DNA of 64,000 nt, from the NCBI RefSeq assembly GCF_000418365.1, contig NC_021663.1, positions 1,426,001 through 1,490,000 of the forward strand, in the 5' to 3' direction. Source of the DNA: Corynebacterium terpenotabidum Y-11 (GTDB lineage: Bacteria; Actinomycetota; Actinomycetes; Mycobacteriales; Mycobacteriaceae). The notes beneath the pieces are model-generated. The model searched no databases. It had not been told where the DNA came from and saw only the letters and a list, made by a program, of their open reading frames with translations. The position numbers were made by a program, and so were the translations under genes. Every line of letters starts with the position of its first letter. The first letter of the stretch is position 1. This document shows, piece by piece, positions 57,301-64,000 of the stretch.

Positions 57301-58439
57301 TCGACTGGAGCCGGGTTCCCGACCATCTCCGAATGGCCTTCGCCGCCGTGGACAGACGCGGCAAGGTCGTCGCCAGATCGCGGGACCTCCCGGCTCTCCA
57401 GCGGGAGTTGGCCGGTGAGATCACCCGGTCCATCGCCACCGTCACCGCACGCGGTGCCGATTCCGCTCCCGATCCCCGGGACGCAGCGGCACATCACGGC
57501 CGCCCGAGCCGGGGGGCATCGACCGGGAAGACACCGACACCCGCTGCGTCCCAACGCTCCGGTGGCGGCGATGCCGGCGTTCTCGCCCGGGATTCCTCGT
57601 GGACCGCCGATGGCATCGGGGTCATCCCGGAGACCGTGGAGTCCGTGGTCGACGGACAACCGGTCACCGCGTACCCGGCACTGGTCCCGGACGGCGATGG
57701 CGTGGCCCTCCGCGCCTATCCGACCATCCAGGCAGCGGCCGGAGCCCAGTTCAGCACGGTGCTGGCTCTCATGCTGGACCAGTGCCGGGTGCAGACCCCC
57801 CAGATGCTCAAGGGGCTGCCGCTGCGACAACGCGTCGCATTGGACAACTACCCGTACGGAGGCCCTGACGCGCTCGTGGAAGACTGCCGCGTTCTCGCGT
57901 GCCGGGACCTGCTCACCGAGTTCGGTCCGGTGATCCGGGATCCGGACCGGTGTGCGGAAGCGGTGGCCGCCGCCCGCGACCGCGGGCCCGGACTTGTCCG
58001 GCAGACGGTGGTCGCGGTGGCCCCGGCAGTCTTGGCCGCGGCAGATATGGCCGCGGAACTCGAGGACTGGGACGGCGAATCGATCCGGGAGATGCGGGAT
58101 CAACTGGAGTTCTACCTGGGCCCGCACCGGATCTCCCGGAACGGGACGGTGCATCTGCGTCACGTCCCGCGATATGTCGCCGCCATGACCGCCCGCCTGC
58201 AGATGATGGAACAGGACCCGGACCGGGAGGCCGATCTTGCAGACCAGATCCGGGAATGTACGGATGCGGTACGCGCCACCCGGGATCGCCTACCGTCGTC
58301 ACGGGCGGCGTCCCCCCAGATCAAAGATGTGGAGTGGTTGATCGAGGAGCTGAGGGTGGCACTGTTCGCCCAGCACCTCGGCACCACTCGGACAGCCAGC
58401 GTCCAACGGGTGCATAAAGCCCTGAAGAAGATCAGCTGA
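54390..58439 (+). CDS. hrpA: ATP-dependent RNA helicase HrpA
   Basis: DEAH-box helicase of 1349 residues, full length for the HrpA family. Walker A Gly-Glu-Thr-Gly-Ser-Gly-Lys-Thr-Thr (about 70-78), Asp-Glu-Ala-His in Ile-Ile-Asp-Glu-Ala-His-Glu-Arg (about 167), Ser-Ala-Thr, and Gln-Arg-Ser-Gly-Arg-Cys-Gly-Arg in motif VI, followed by the winged-helix, ratchet and OB regions and the long DUF3418 C-terminus. Basic N-terminus. HrpA rescues stalled ribosomes in E. coli; a like role is inferred. GTG start. Overlaps nrdR by eight bases. Confidence 0.95.
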   Translation: MVSEDNRPARKGNGRRRKRRPSGQGHSRARGPLRQNLDRNLQFPGSLPVSARRDDIMSAIRDHQVVIVAGETGSGKTTQLPKMCLALGRGAHGRIGHTQPRRIAARSVADRIAEELGEHVGEPGGRVGYKIRFDDTVSDSTAVKLMTDGILLAEIQHDRLLRAYDTIIIDEAHERSLNIDFLLGYLREILPQRPDLKIIVTSATIDPESFAKHFADADGNPAPVIEVSGRTFPVEIRYRPLVRTVGADDNGEGGREVETDPLDGLIDAVRELTAEGPGDILCFFSGEREIRDAADALQDASFRGIDILPLFGRLSAAEQHRVFSTGPRRRIILATNIAETSLTVPGIRYVIDTGYARISRYSHRTKVQRLPVEEISQASARQRSGRCGRTSDGIAIRLYSEENFTARPEFTDPEILRTHLSSVILSMASLGLGDISEFPFLQPPDAKSVRDGIQLLQELGAFSPGNGAAGKATSTDRPLTAIGTDMARIPTDPRLARMLVAAHEHNVLEQVAVIIAALSIQDVRERPSEKQAQADQAHARYKADSDFVSLLMLWNYLQENRQTLSGNQFRQLCKREFVHYVRVREWMDLVRQFLTIIQELHWKVPNIRHVRTLTFDLDGKGTGGAPAVAEDEVHRALLSGLLTNTGMREGNSRQFTGTRNTHFVIHPSSHLAKKPPQWVMAAELVETSQVFARTVAPLTPEWVEEIAPHMVKYSYAEPHWSSKRGAAMIHEKALLLGLPIVADRTVPLAKVDPVAARETFLRSALVEGDWHTRHAFFRHNRDLLEQTTRLEEKARRRDIVVDDETLYAFYDARIPASVVSARHFDSWWKKARHGSPDLLNFTEDALISSDAQAAEAREFPDTWRQGSVEYELDYVFRPGDPADGITMKVPLPLLASVDDTDTRWLVAGMREELCVALIRTLPKPLRRGVVPAGEFARAALARMTPYNGPVDEALADALRTLGGSGISASDFDWSRVPDHLRMAFAAVDRRGKVVARSRDLPALQRELAGEITRSIATVTARGADSAPDPRDAAAHHGRPSRGASTGKTPTPAASQRSGGGDAGVLARDSSWTADGIGVIPETVESVVDGQPVTAYPALVPDGDGVALRAYPTIQAAAGAQFSTVLALMLDQCRVQTPQMLKGLPLRQRVALDNYPYGGPDALVEDCRVLACRDLLTEFGPVIRDPDRCAEAVAAARDRGPGLVRQTVVAVAPAVLAAADMAAELEDWDGESIREMRDQLEFYLGPHRISRNGTVHLRHVPRYVAAMTARLQMMEQDPDREADLADQIRECTDAVRATRDRLPSSRAASPQIKDVEWLIEELRVALFAQHLGTTRTASVQRVHKALKKIS

Positions 58440-58893
58440 GGTCCGGCGCCTCCAGGGTGCGGAGCAGCTGGATCTCATTTTCGAAGTCGTCGGCGCTCCG
58501 GAACGACTTGTACACCGAGGCGAAGCGGAGGTAGGCGACCTCGTTGAGTTTGCGCAGCGGCTCGAGAATGGCCAGTCCCACGTCATTCGCGGCGACCTGG
58601 GCTCCGTGCGTCGCCCGGACGGACTGCTCGACCTCATGCGCGAGCACCTTGAGCGCGTCCTCTGGCACGTCGAGCCCCTGACATGCGCGCCCCACACCCC
58701 GGATGACCTTCTCCCGGCTGAACTCCTCAGTCACCCCGTTGCGCTTGGTGACCAGAAGTATGGAGCGCTCCAGGGTGGTGAACCGGGTGCCGCAGCGGGA
58801 ACACTCACGACGACGACGGATGGCAGAACCAGATTCCACCGTGCGGGAATCAAGCACCCTCGACTGTTCAGAGCGACAGGACGGACAGAGCAT
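58432..58893 (-). CDS. nrdR: Transcriptional repressor NrdR
   Basis: 153-residue zinc-ribbon and ATP-cone protein that represses ribonucleotide reductase genes when dATP is high. Cys-Pro-Ser-Cys and Cys-Ser-Arg-Cys zinc pairs lie in the first 35 residues, Arg-Arg-Arg-Arg-Glu-Cys links them, and the ATP-cone follows (Lys-Arg-Asn-Gly-Val-x-Glu-Glu-Phe). ATG 58893 with AGGAGA upstream; the frame opens far upstream but that part is antisense to other sequence. Next to divS-lexA as in C. glutamicum. No NrdR boxes were found in the window. Confidence 0.96.
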   Translation of the reverse strand: MLCPSCRSEQSRVLDSRTVESGSAIRRRRECSRCGTRFTTLERSILLVTKRNGVTEEFSREKVIRGVGRACQGLDVPEDALKVLAHEVEQSVRATHGAQVAANDVGLAILEPLRKLNEVAYLRFASVYKSFRSADDFENEIQLLRTLEAPDLS

Positions 58894-58949
58894 GGCGGCA
58901 TTCTCCTGTGACGTGCCGGTATACGGACCCATCCATGGTAGCCCCGACG

Positions 58950-59348
58950 TCAGTCCACGTTCACCGGATCCCCGGTACTTCCCTGCACAGACGGCACACT
59001 CTGGGTGACAGCCGGAAGCTGTTCCTGGTCCGCGATGAGCATCAGCGGGCTGAGGCCGATAAGCAGCACCGACAGACTGCCACTGAGGAGAACGACCCCG
59101 GGGGACCGCAGAACCACCCGGACCCGCCGGAGTACCTGTTCCCTCCTCGACGGACGGTCGAACGTCCGTTCCCCGTACCCGGCGATCCGCCGACGACTCT
59201 CGACGACTCGCCGGGAAGGACGCAGAGCCGCTCCGCACCCGGAGGTGTTCGAACCCGGAACGGACCCGTACGTCCGTACCGAACGCGGGGCAGAGCACCT
59301 CGCAGGTGCACTCTGCCCGGACAGGATGGTGATCACCGGTGATGACAT
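58950..59348 (-). CDS. divS: SOS-type cell division suppressor, DivS-like
   Basis: 132-residue protein with a basic N-terminal half and one membrane helix near residues 87-110, then a short extracytoplasmic end. Sequence likeness is weak, but the gene is divergent from lexA and upstream of nrdR, the place of C. glutamicum divS and of Rv2719c (chiZ), both SOS-induced division inhibitors. No LysM domain is seen. ATG 59348 with AAAGGAAAG upstream. SOS boxes lie in the shared intergenic region. Confidence 0.72.
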   Translation of the reverse strand: MSSPVITILSGQSAPARCSAPRSVRTYGSVPGSNTSGCGAALRPSRRVVESRRRIAGYGERTFDRPSRREQVLRRVRVVLRSPGVVLLSGSLSVLLIGLSPLMLIADQEQLPAVTQSVPSVQGSTGDPVNVD

Positions 59349-59446
59349 GGCGGGCTTTCCTTTCTGCCGTTGACTCCGGGACACTGTTTTCCCGGATGCA
59401 GATGACAGTCCATCACCTGTACCGGACAGGATGCCCGGAAAGTGCG

Positions 59447-59538
59447 TCGAACATCGATACTATGTTCGAGAGTCATCTTCTGATCCACAAGCTAGCACAG
59501 ATGTTCGAGTCCGTCCACGGGCGGAGACATATTTTCGA
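59447..59538. promoter_or_regulatory. Cluster of LexA (SOS) boxes between divS and lexA
   Basis: Compared with the C. glutamicum form TCGAACA-nn-TGTTCGA: 59493-59508 matches 12 of 14 fixed bases and 59454-59469 matches 11. An exact half-site TCGAACA at 59447 makes a longer dyad with the latter, and a weaker site lies at 59523-59538 with half-site TCGAACA at 59535. Confidence 0.75.
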
Positions 59539-59641
59539 ACATGTTGGTAGGGAAAGTGCCGGATGTCCTGTATGGTCGGTAGACAAGGCAGTCGACACCC
59601 GCGGACAGGTCGCCGCACACACAGGCAGGAGCGGAAGAGCA

Positions 59642-60403
59642 ATGGCACAGAATAATCAGCCGGACAGTGGCGGCGAGCATGAGATCCGTCGCGGTCGACC
59701 GAAGGGGTCGGTGTCCGCGAAGGGAACGGACGCCGCCGACGGGCGCGGGCGCGAGAAGCTGTCCGACCGTCAGCGACGAATTCTGGATGTGATCAAGGAC
59801 GGCATCCAGTTCCGCGGCTACCCGCCGAGCATCCGGGAGATCTGCGACGCGGTCGGGCTCAACTCCACCTCCTCTGTCTCCTACCACCTCAAGGAATTGG
59901 AGAGGAAGGGCTACCTGCGCCGCGAAGGTAACAAGCCCCGTGCGGTGGACATCCGCGGGCTTGGCCCGTCGGACGAGGCCGCCAAGCCCGGTCCCAAGCC
60001 TGCCACCGTCCTGCCCAAGGGAATGCCGGAGCCCGCCTTCGTCCCTGTGGTCGGCCAGATCGCCGCCGGGAGTCCGATCCTCGCCGAACAACATGTCGAC
60101 GGGCATTTCCCGCTGCCGCAGGAACTCGTCGGTAACGGTGAACTCTTCCTGCTGCAGGTCGTCGGCGAATCCATGCAGGACGCCGGCATCCTCAACGGGG
60201 ACTGGGTTGTCGTCCGTTCACAGAACACCGCGGAACTCGGCGAGTTCGTCGCCGCGATGATCGACGGCGAAGCGACGGTGAAGGAATTCCACCCCAGCGA
60301 CGGCACCGTGTGGCTGCTCCCCCACAACCCGTTGTTCGAGCCGATCCGCGGCGACGAGGCACAGATCCTCGGCCGTGTCGTCGCCGTGCTCCGGAAGATC
60401 TGA
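59642..60403 (+). CDS. lexA: SOS repressor LexA
   Basis: 253-residue repressor of DNA-damage genes, inactivated by RecA-stimulated self-cleavage. Winged helix-turn-helix at about 40-100 (Tyr-Pro-Pro-Ser-Ile-Arg-Glu-Ile), cleavage site Ala142-Gly143 in Ile-Ala-Ala-Gly, catalytic Ser177 (Gly-Glu-Ser-Met) and Lys214 (Thr-Val-Lys-Glu). The N-terminus has about 35 extra polar residues. ATG 59642 has GGAG 11 bases upstream; the longer upstream frame runs through the SOS boxes and is rejected. Confidence 0.96.
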   Translation: MAQNNQPDSGGEHEIRRGRPKGSVSAKGTDAADGRGREKLSDRQRRILDVIKDGIQFRGYPPSIREICDAVGLNSTSSVSYHLKELERKGYLRREGNKPRAVDIRGLGPSDEAAKPGPKPATVLPKGMPEPAFVPVVGQIAAGSPILAEQHVDGHFPLPQELVGNGELFLLQVVGESMQDAGILNGDWVVVRSQNTAELGEFVAAMIDGEATVKEFHPSDGTVWLLPHNPLFEPIRGDEAQILGRVVAVLRKI

Positions 60404-60432
60404 CGCTCACCGCGGAGACGCCACACCGGCCG

Positions 60433-62172
60433 TCACAGTCCGATGACGGCACCTGCGGCGGCCCGGGCCTCCTCAGCCCCCTCCGCATTCAACGCGGCTG
60501 CAGCCATTTCCCGGCAGGTGACGAAATCTACGTCACCCAGTCGGGCCCCGACCGCGGCCAACGCGGGGGTCGCCGCGGACAGGGAGTTGACCCCCAGACC
60601 GGTCAGCACGCAGGCCAGCACCGGATCCGCCGCCGCCTCGCCACACACCCCGACCGCAGTCCTGGTGACCGATCCTGCCCGGCACGTCGTGTGGACCAGG
60701 TGGAGGACCGCGGGCTGCCACGGATCCGTGAGATACGCCAGTGAAGAGGACAACCGGTCGGCCGCCATCGTGTACTGGGTCAGGTCGTTGGTTCCGATCG
60801 ACACGAAGTCCAGGTAGGACATCATCTTCTCGGCCATCAGCGCCGCCGCCGGGACCTCGATCATCGCCCCTGCGGTCAGTCCACGGTCATGACACAGCTC
60901 GGCGAACCACTTCGCCTCGTACACCGTCGCCACCATCGGTGCCATGACCCAGGTGTGGGCGGAGGCCGCGGTCCGACCTGACATCTCCAAGGCGAGGGCA
61001 ATCCCGTCCAACTGCCGCTCGAGAAGTTCCTGATTGCCCCGGGCGATCCGCAACCCGCGGACCCCCAACGCCGGATTCTCCTCGTCCTCGGCATTCACGA
61101 AGGGAACCGGCTTGTCGGAGCCAGCGTCCAGGGTGCGGACCACCACCTTCCCCTCCGGGAAGGCACGGAAGACCTCCGCGTACTTCTCCGCCTGCTCGTC
61201 GACCGTGGGCTCCTCCGTCTCACTGAGGAAACACAGTTCAGTGCGGAACAACCCGATCCCCTCGGCCACCGACTCCGCGGCCTGCCTGGCGGTTGCGCCG
61301 TCCTGCACATTGGCCAGGAGCTGTACCCGTTGCCCGTCCGAGGTCTGGGCCGGGCCGGTCCACGCCCGTACCTTCTCTGCCAGAGCGGCGGCATCCGCGA
61401 CGCGGCGGGTGGCCTCGTCGGCGTCCACACCCGTCTCCACCGTGCCCAGTCCTCCGTCGACGACGACCGGCGCGTCCTGGGCCACCGACCGCAGCGTGGG
61501 CCCGGTTGCCACCACACAGGGAATGTCGAGCTGGCGGGCGATAATCGCCGTGTGGCTTGTCGCACCACCCTTCTCGGTGACGACAGCAACAATCAGCGAG
61601 GGGTCGAGTGTGGCCGTGTCCGCCGGGGCGAGATCATCCGCGAGCAGAACATGGGGGGTGTCTACCTGGGGAATCCCCGGCTCAGGGTCACCACGCAGTT
61701 CAGCGATCACCCGGTCCCGGACATCAGCGAGGTCGGTGACCCGCTCCGCCATCACCCCTCCGGCTTTGAGGAACATGCCGATGAAGTCCTCGGTGGCCTG
61801 CCGTACCGCATACTGGTTCGTCTGCCCGGCTGCGACCGACTTCTTCACCTTCCGTGCCCAGGCCCGGTCGCGGGCGATCGCCACGGTGGCCTCGAGCACC
61901 TGCCGGGCGTGACCGTCGACATGTTCGGCACGGGCAGCGAGGCGACCAGAGACCGTCTCCACAGCTGCGGTGAACGCCTCGTACTCGGCGTCCCGTCGAT
62001 CCTCGGCGACCGTCTCGGTCGGCTCCGGCAGCGCCGGGCGTGCAGTCACCCAGGTCACCGGGGCGTAGACGACGCCAGGAACCACCGGCTTCCCCTTGAT
62101 CACCTCGACCATCTCGATCATCTCGGTATCCGCCATCACGGTCGTTGACGGGGTGTTGTCTGTCTCGGTCAC
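60433..62172 (-). CDS. ptsI: Phosphoenolpyruvate-protein phosphotransferase (PTS enzyme I)
   Basis: Transfers phosphate from phosphoenolpyruvate to HPr, first step of the PTS. The 579-residue sequence has the phospho-His at His207 (Gly-Gly-Ala-Thr-Ser-His-Thr-Ala-Ile), the PEP-binding Arg-Gly-Leu-Arg segment and Gly-Thr-Asn-Asp-Leu-Thr-Gln-Tyr, and a C-terminal catalytic Cys in Gly-Val-Cys-Gly-Glu-Ala-Ala. GTG 62172 has GGGAG five bases upstream; GTG 62184 is an alternative. Divergent from the deoR gene and ptsH. No sugar-specific enzyme II is present. Confidence 0.95.
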   Translation of the reverse strand: MTETDNTPSTTVMADTEMIEMVEVIKGKPVVPGVVYAPVTWVTARPALPEPTETVAEDRRDAEYEAFTAAVETVSGRLAARAEHVDGHARQVLEATVAIARDRAWARKVKKSVAAGQTNQYAVRQATEDFIGMFLKAGGVMAERVTDLADVRDRVIAELRGDPEPGIPQVDTPHVLLADDLAPADTATLDPSLIVAVVTEKGGATSHTAIIARQLDIPCVVATGPTLRSVAQDAPVVVDGGLGTVETGVDADEATRRVADAAALAEKVRAWTGPAQTSDGQRVQLLANVQDGATARQAAESVAEGIGLFRTELCFLSETEEPTVDEQAEKYAEVFRAFPEGKVVVRTLDAGSDKPVPFVNAEDEENPALGVRGLRIARGNQELLERQLDGIALALEMSGRTAASAHTWVMAPMVATVYEAKWFAELCHDRGLTAGAMIEVPAAALMAEKMMSYLDFVSIGTNDLTQYTMAADRLSSSLAYLTDPWQPAVLHLVHTTCRAGSVTRTAVGVCGEAAADPVLACVLTGLGVNSLSAATPALAAVGARLGDVDFVTCREMAAAALNAEGAEEARAAAGAVIGL

Positions 62173-62398
62173 GGTTGCTCCCACAATTGTCGGACTGCGG
62201 CACTGGTGCCGCCCAGATTACCCCCGCGTCGGAGCCCCGTGCCGCCACCTCCTTTCCCGGAGCCCCCTGATCTACCCACGATATTCCCCCCGGTCCTCCC
62301 CACCCGCTGCCCCCGCTCCCGGCCCGGGGTCGGACTTGCCCTTTAAGATCGGTGAACACCCCTTTTCCCCGACTGTCCCGACCAGCGAATCGAGCACC

Positions 62399-63175
62399 GT
62401 GAATTCTGAAGAACGCCGCCGCCAGATCGCGTCCCTCACCGCGGTCCACGGCCGGGTCACTGTCATTGAACTCGCCGACCGGTTCGACGTCACCCCGGAA
62501 ACCATCCGCCGCGACCTCACCGTCCTCGACGACGAAGGAGCACTGCACCGGGTCCACGGAGGTGCGGTCCCGACCAACACCTTCCAGACCCGGGAGACCG
62601 CCATCGAGGAACGTCGCGGGGCCGCCACCGAAGCCAAGGTCCGGATCGGCCGGGCCGCAGCACAACTCCTCCCCGACACCGGAACGGTCTTCCTCGACGC
62701 CGGCACCACCACGGCGATGCTCGCCAATTCCATTGCCGAGGACCCGACCAAGGGCCGCAACCTCACCTTCCTCACCAACTGCCTACCGATCGCGGTGCGG
62801 CTGGGTGCGGCGGGTATCAGTGACGTCCAACTGCTCGGCGGGCACATCCGCGCGATCACCCAGGCGGTCGTCGGCGATATCACCCTGCGCGCGATCGGCA
62901 TCAACCACGCGGACATCGCCTTCATCGGCACCAATGCCCTGTCCCTGGACCACGGCCTGTCCACGGCAGACGCTCGGGAGGCCGCGGTCAAGCGGGCGAT
63001 GATCGCCAACGCCGACCGGGTTGTCACCATGTGCGACTCCTCGAAATTCGGTCGTGACTACCTTGTCAGCTTCGCCCCCGTGTCGGAAGTGGACGCCGTG
63101 GTCACGGATACCGGTATCCCCGCCCAGTACCTCACTGCCTTGGAGCAGGAGGAGATCGATGTCATCCGTGCCTGA
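62399..63175 (+). CDS. DeoR-family transcriptional regulator (FruR/SugR-like)
   Basis: 258-residue sugar-metabolism repressor. N-terminal DeoR helix-turn-helix (Arg-Arg-Gln-Ile, then Pro-Glu-Thr-Ile-Arg-Arg-Asp-Leu), His-Gly-Gly-Ala-Val, and the sugar-phosphate-sensing domain with Asp-Ala-Gly-Thr-Thr-Thr and Gly-Gly-x-x-Arg. Between ptsI and ptsH, the position of fruR in C. glutamicum, so it probably governs PTS genes. GTG 62399 is chosen by family likeness; ribosome site is weak. Confidence 0.9.
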   Translation: MNSEERRRQIASLTAVHGRVTVIELADRFDVTPETIRRDLTVLDDEGALHRVHGGAVPTNTFQTRETAIEERRGAATEAKVRIGRAAAQLLPDTGTVFLDAGTTTAMLANSIAEDPTKGRNLTFLTNCLPIAVRLGAAGISDVQLLGGHIRAITQAVVGDITLRAIGINHADIAFIGTNALSLDHGLSTADAREAAVKRAMIANADRVVTMCDSSKFGRDYLVSFAPVSEVDAVVTDTGIPAQYLTALEQEEIDVIRA

Positions 63176-63250
63176 CGGCACCGCAGCTGAGGTTCGTTAT
63201 ACCCTGGGTTGTAGTCCAATTTCCGACCAACTCTAAGGACCGTGAACACC

Positions 63251-63523
63251 ATGGCAACTACCACCGTGACCGTCGGCTCAACTGTCGGCCTGCACGCCCG
63301 CCCCGCGACCCTCATCGCCGAGGCCGCTGCCGCCTTCGATGACGAGATCCTCATCGCTCTCGTCGATGCCGACGAGGACGATGAGCCCGCCGACGCGACC
63401 TCGTCCCTGATGATCATGGCCCTCGGTGCTGAACACGGTGACCAGGTGACGGTCTCTTCAGACAGCGACGAGGCCGTGTCGACCATCGCCGCCCTCGTCG
63501 AGAAGAATCTCGACGAGGAGTAG
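63251..63523 (+). CDS. ptsH: Phosphocarrier protein HPr
   Basis: 90-residue PTS carrier: active His15 in Gly-Leu-His-Ala-Arg-Pro-Ala and the regulatory Ser region (Ala-Thr-Ser-Ser-Leu-Met-Ile-Met). ATG 63251 has AAGGA 11 bases upstream and gives the standard length; GTG 63242 is too near that site. It starts 75 bases after the deoR gene, where C. glutamicum has fructose-specific genes in between. Confidence 0.95.
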   Translation: MATTTVTVGSTVGLHARPATLIAEAAAAFDDEILIALVDADEDDEPADATSSLMIMALGAEHGDQVTVSSDSDEAVSTIAALVEKNLDEE

Positions 63524-63527
63524 AGCC

Positions 63528-63546
63528 GCGCCGGACCCGTCGGCGC
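63528..63546. terminator. Hairpin between convergent ptsH and uraA
   Basis: Arms GCGCCG (63528-63533) and CGGCGC (63541-63546) with a 7-base loop, between the stops of ptsH and the permease gene. No T run. Confidence 0.4.
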
Positions 63547-63558
63547 AGGGTGGGGGTC

Positions 63559-64000
63559 TTATGCGTCGAGGGTGTACCCGCGGACGCTCGTGTCCCGACC
63601 CTCGCCGAGGTGTTCGTAGAGCCAGCGCAGCAGCGGATATCCGGCGATGATGCCCACCGCACCCCAGGCAATACCCTCCAGCTCCAGGTCGCCGAGGGTG
63701 AGGGTGAGGTTGCCGATGCCGACGATCATCGCCACCGCCGCGGTCGTCAGGTTCACGGGGTGCCCGAGGTTGACCCGGTTCTCCTGCCAGATCCGCACAC
63801 CGAGCAGACCGATCATGCCGTAGAGGACCAGGGCCGCACCACCGAGCACACCGGTGGGGATGGTCTGGATGACCGCCCCGAACTTCGGGACGAAGGCCAG
63901 CACCGTGGCAGTCAGACCCGCCACCCAGTACGCCGCCGTGGAGTAGACGCGGGAGGACGCCATCACCCCGATATTCTCGGCGTAGGTCGTCGTCCCCGAA
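63559..64000 (-). CDS. uraA: Uracil permease UraA family (N-terminus outside window)
   Basis: Partial: the C-terminal ~147 residues of a nucleobase:cation symporter-2 protein. The frame runs on past the right edge; the part seen starts with the conserved Thr-Thr-Tyr-Ala-Glu-Asn-Ile-Gly-Val motif and has four hydrophobic helices. Imports uracil (possibly xanthine or urate in relatives), but uraA-type motifs and the place next to ptsH in corynebacteria favour uracil. Confidence 0.88.
   Translation of the reverse strand, partial: SGTTTYAENIGVMASSRVYSTAAYWVAGLTATVLAFVPKFGAVIQTIPTGVLGGAALVLYGMIGLLGVRIWQENRVNLGHPVNLTTAAVAMIVGIGNLTLTLGDLELEGIAWGAVGIIAGYPLLRWLYEHLGEGRDTSVRGYTLDA

Noticed and set aside
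58894..59298. Extended N-terminus of NrdR
   Set aside because: The extension is in another frame of divS; the NrdR start Met-Leu-Cys-Pro at 58893 is invariant in the family.

Overview
The window is a G+C-rich chromosomal segment of a Corynebacterium-type actinobacterium. No phage, integrase, insertion sequence, CRISPR array or rRNA was found. The lineage call rests on gene content and order: phosphatidylinositol mannoside synthesis genes (pgsA, patA, pimA), an AftC-type arabinofuranosyltransferase, a divS-type gene divergent from lexA, a dtxR-galE pair, and many GTG or leaderless starts. The order follows the conserved blocks known from Mycobacterium tuberculosis (Rv2585c to Rv2614c, Rv2673 to Rv2682c, Rv2689c to Rv2720) and from C. 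glutamicum. High G+C points to an environmental corynebacterium rather than C. glutamicum itself.

Layout. 1-7.6 kb, minus strand: end of a peptide-binding lipoprotein gene, secF, secD, yajC and the ruvCAB Holliday-junction operon. 7.7-11.5 kb: a small DUF3817 membrane protein (plus), then yebC and a pdxS-tesB-pdxT vitamin B6 / thioesterase operon (minus). 11.6-17.5 kb, minus: thrS, a HIT hydrolase, pgsA, patA, pimA and a membrane protein, packed with overlaps. 17.6-19.8 kb, minus: a CopC-like protein, a possible 35-residue His-rich ORF and a Tat-exported DyP peroxidase, behind a candidate CsoR-like operator. 20.1-21.1 kb: seven tRNA genes, six in one minus-strand cluster with a clear promoter and terminator and an internal duplication. 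21.2-30.2 kb: aftC-msrB (plus), hemE-hemY-hemQ (minus), DUF3000 and RNase D (plus), dxs (minus). 30.2-36.7 kb: RNA methyltransferase, DUF3159, DUF3710, dut, DUF3093, DUF4193, an inositol monophosphatase and ppgK. 36.8-46.8 kb: sigA, a helicase group, DUF3099-methyltransferase-dtd, sigB, dtxR and galE. 46.8-58.9 kb: DUF4192, PAC2, a Ski2-like helicase, the oxyR/ahpCD peroxide module, hrpA and nrdR. 58.9-64 kb: divS/lexA with SOS boxes, ptsI, a DeoR regulator, ptsH and the end of a uracil permease gene.

The genes are mostly core: protein export, DNA repair and the SOS response, sigma factors and metal or oxidative-stress regulators, haem synthesis by the coproporphyrin route, isoprenoid precursors and cell-envelope glycolipids. 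I see no clear new multi-gene defence or biosynthetic system. The most interesting observations are small: the copper-type operator with the His-rich ORF, a pair of perfect DnaA boxes outside any origin context, short tandem repeats at several gene borders (one carries the hemQ ribosome-binding site), a DXS that lacks its usual flexible loop, a PTS locus without its fructose genes, and two ECF-type promoter candidates before sigB.
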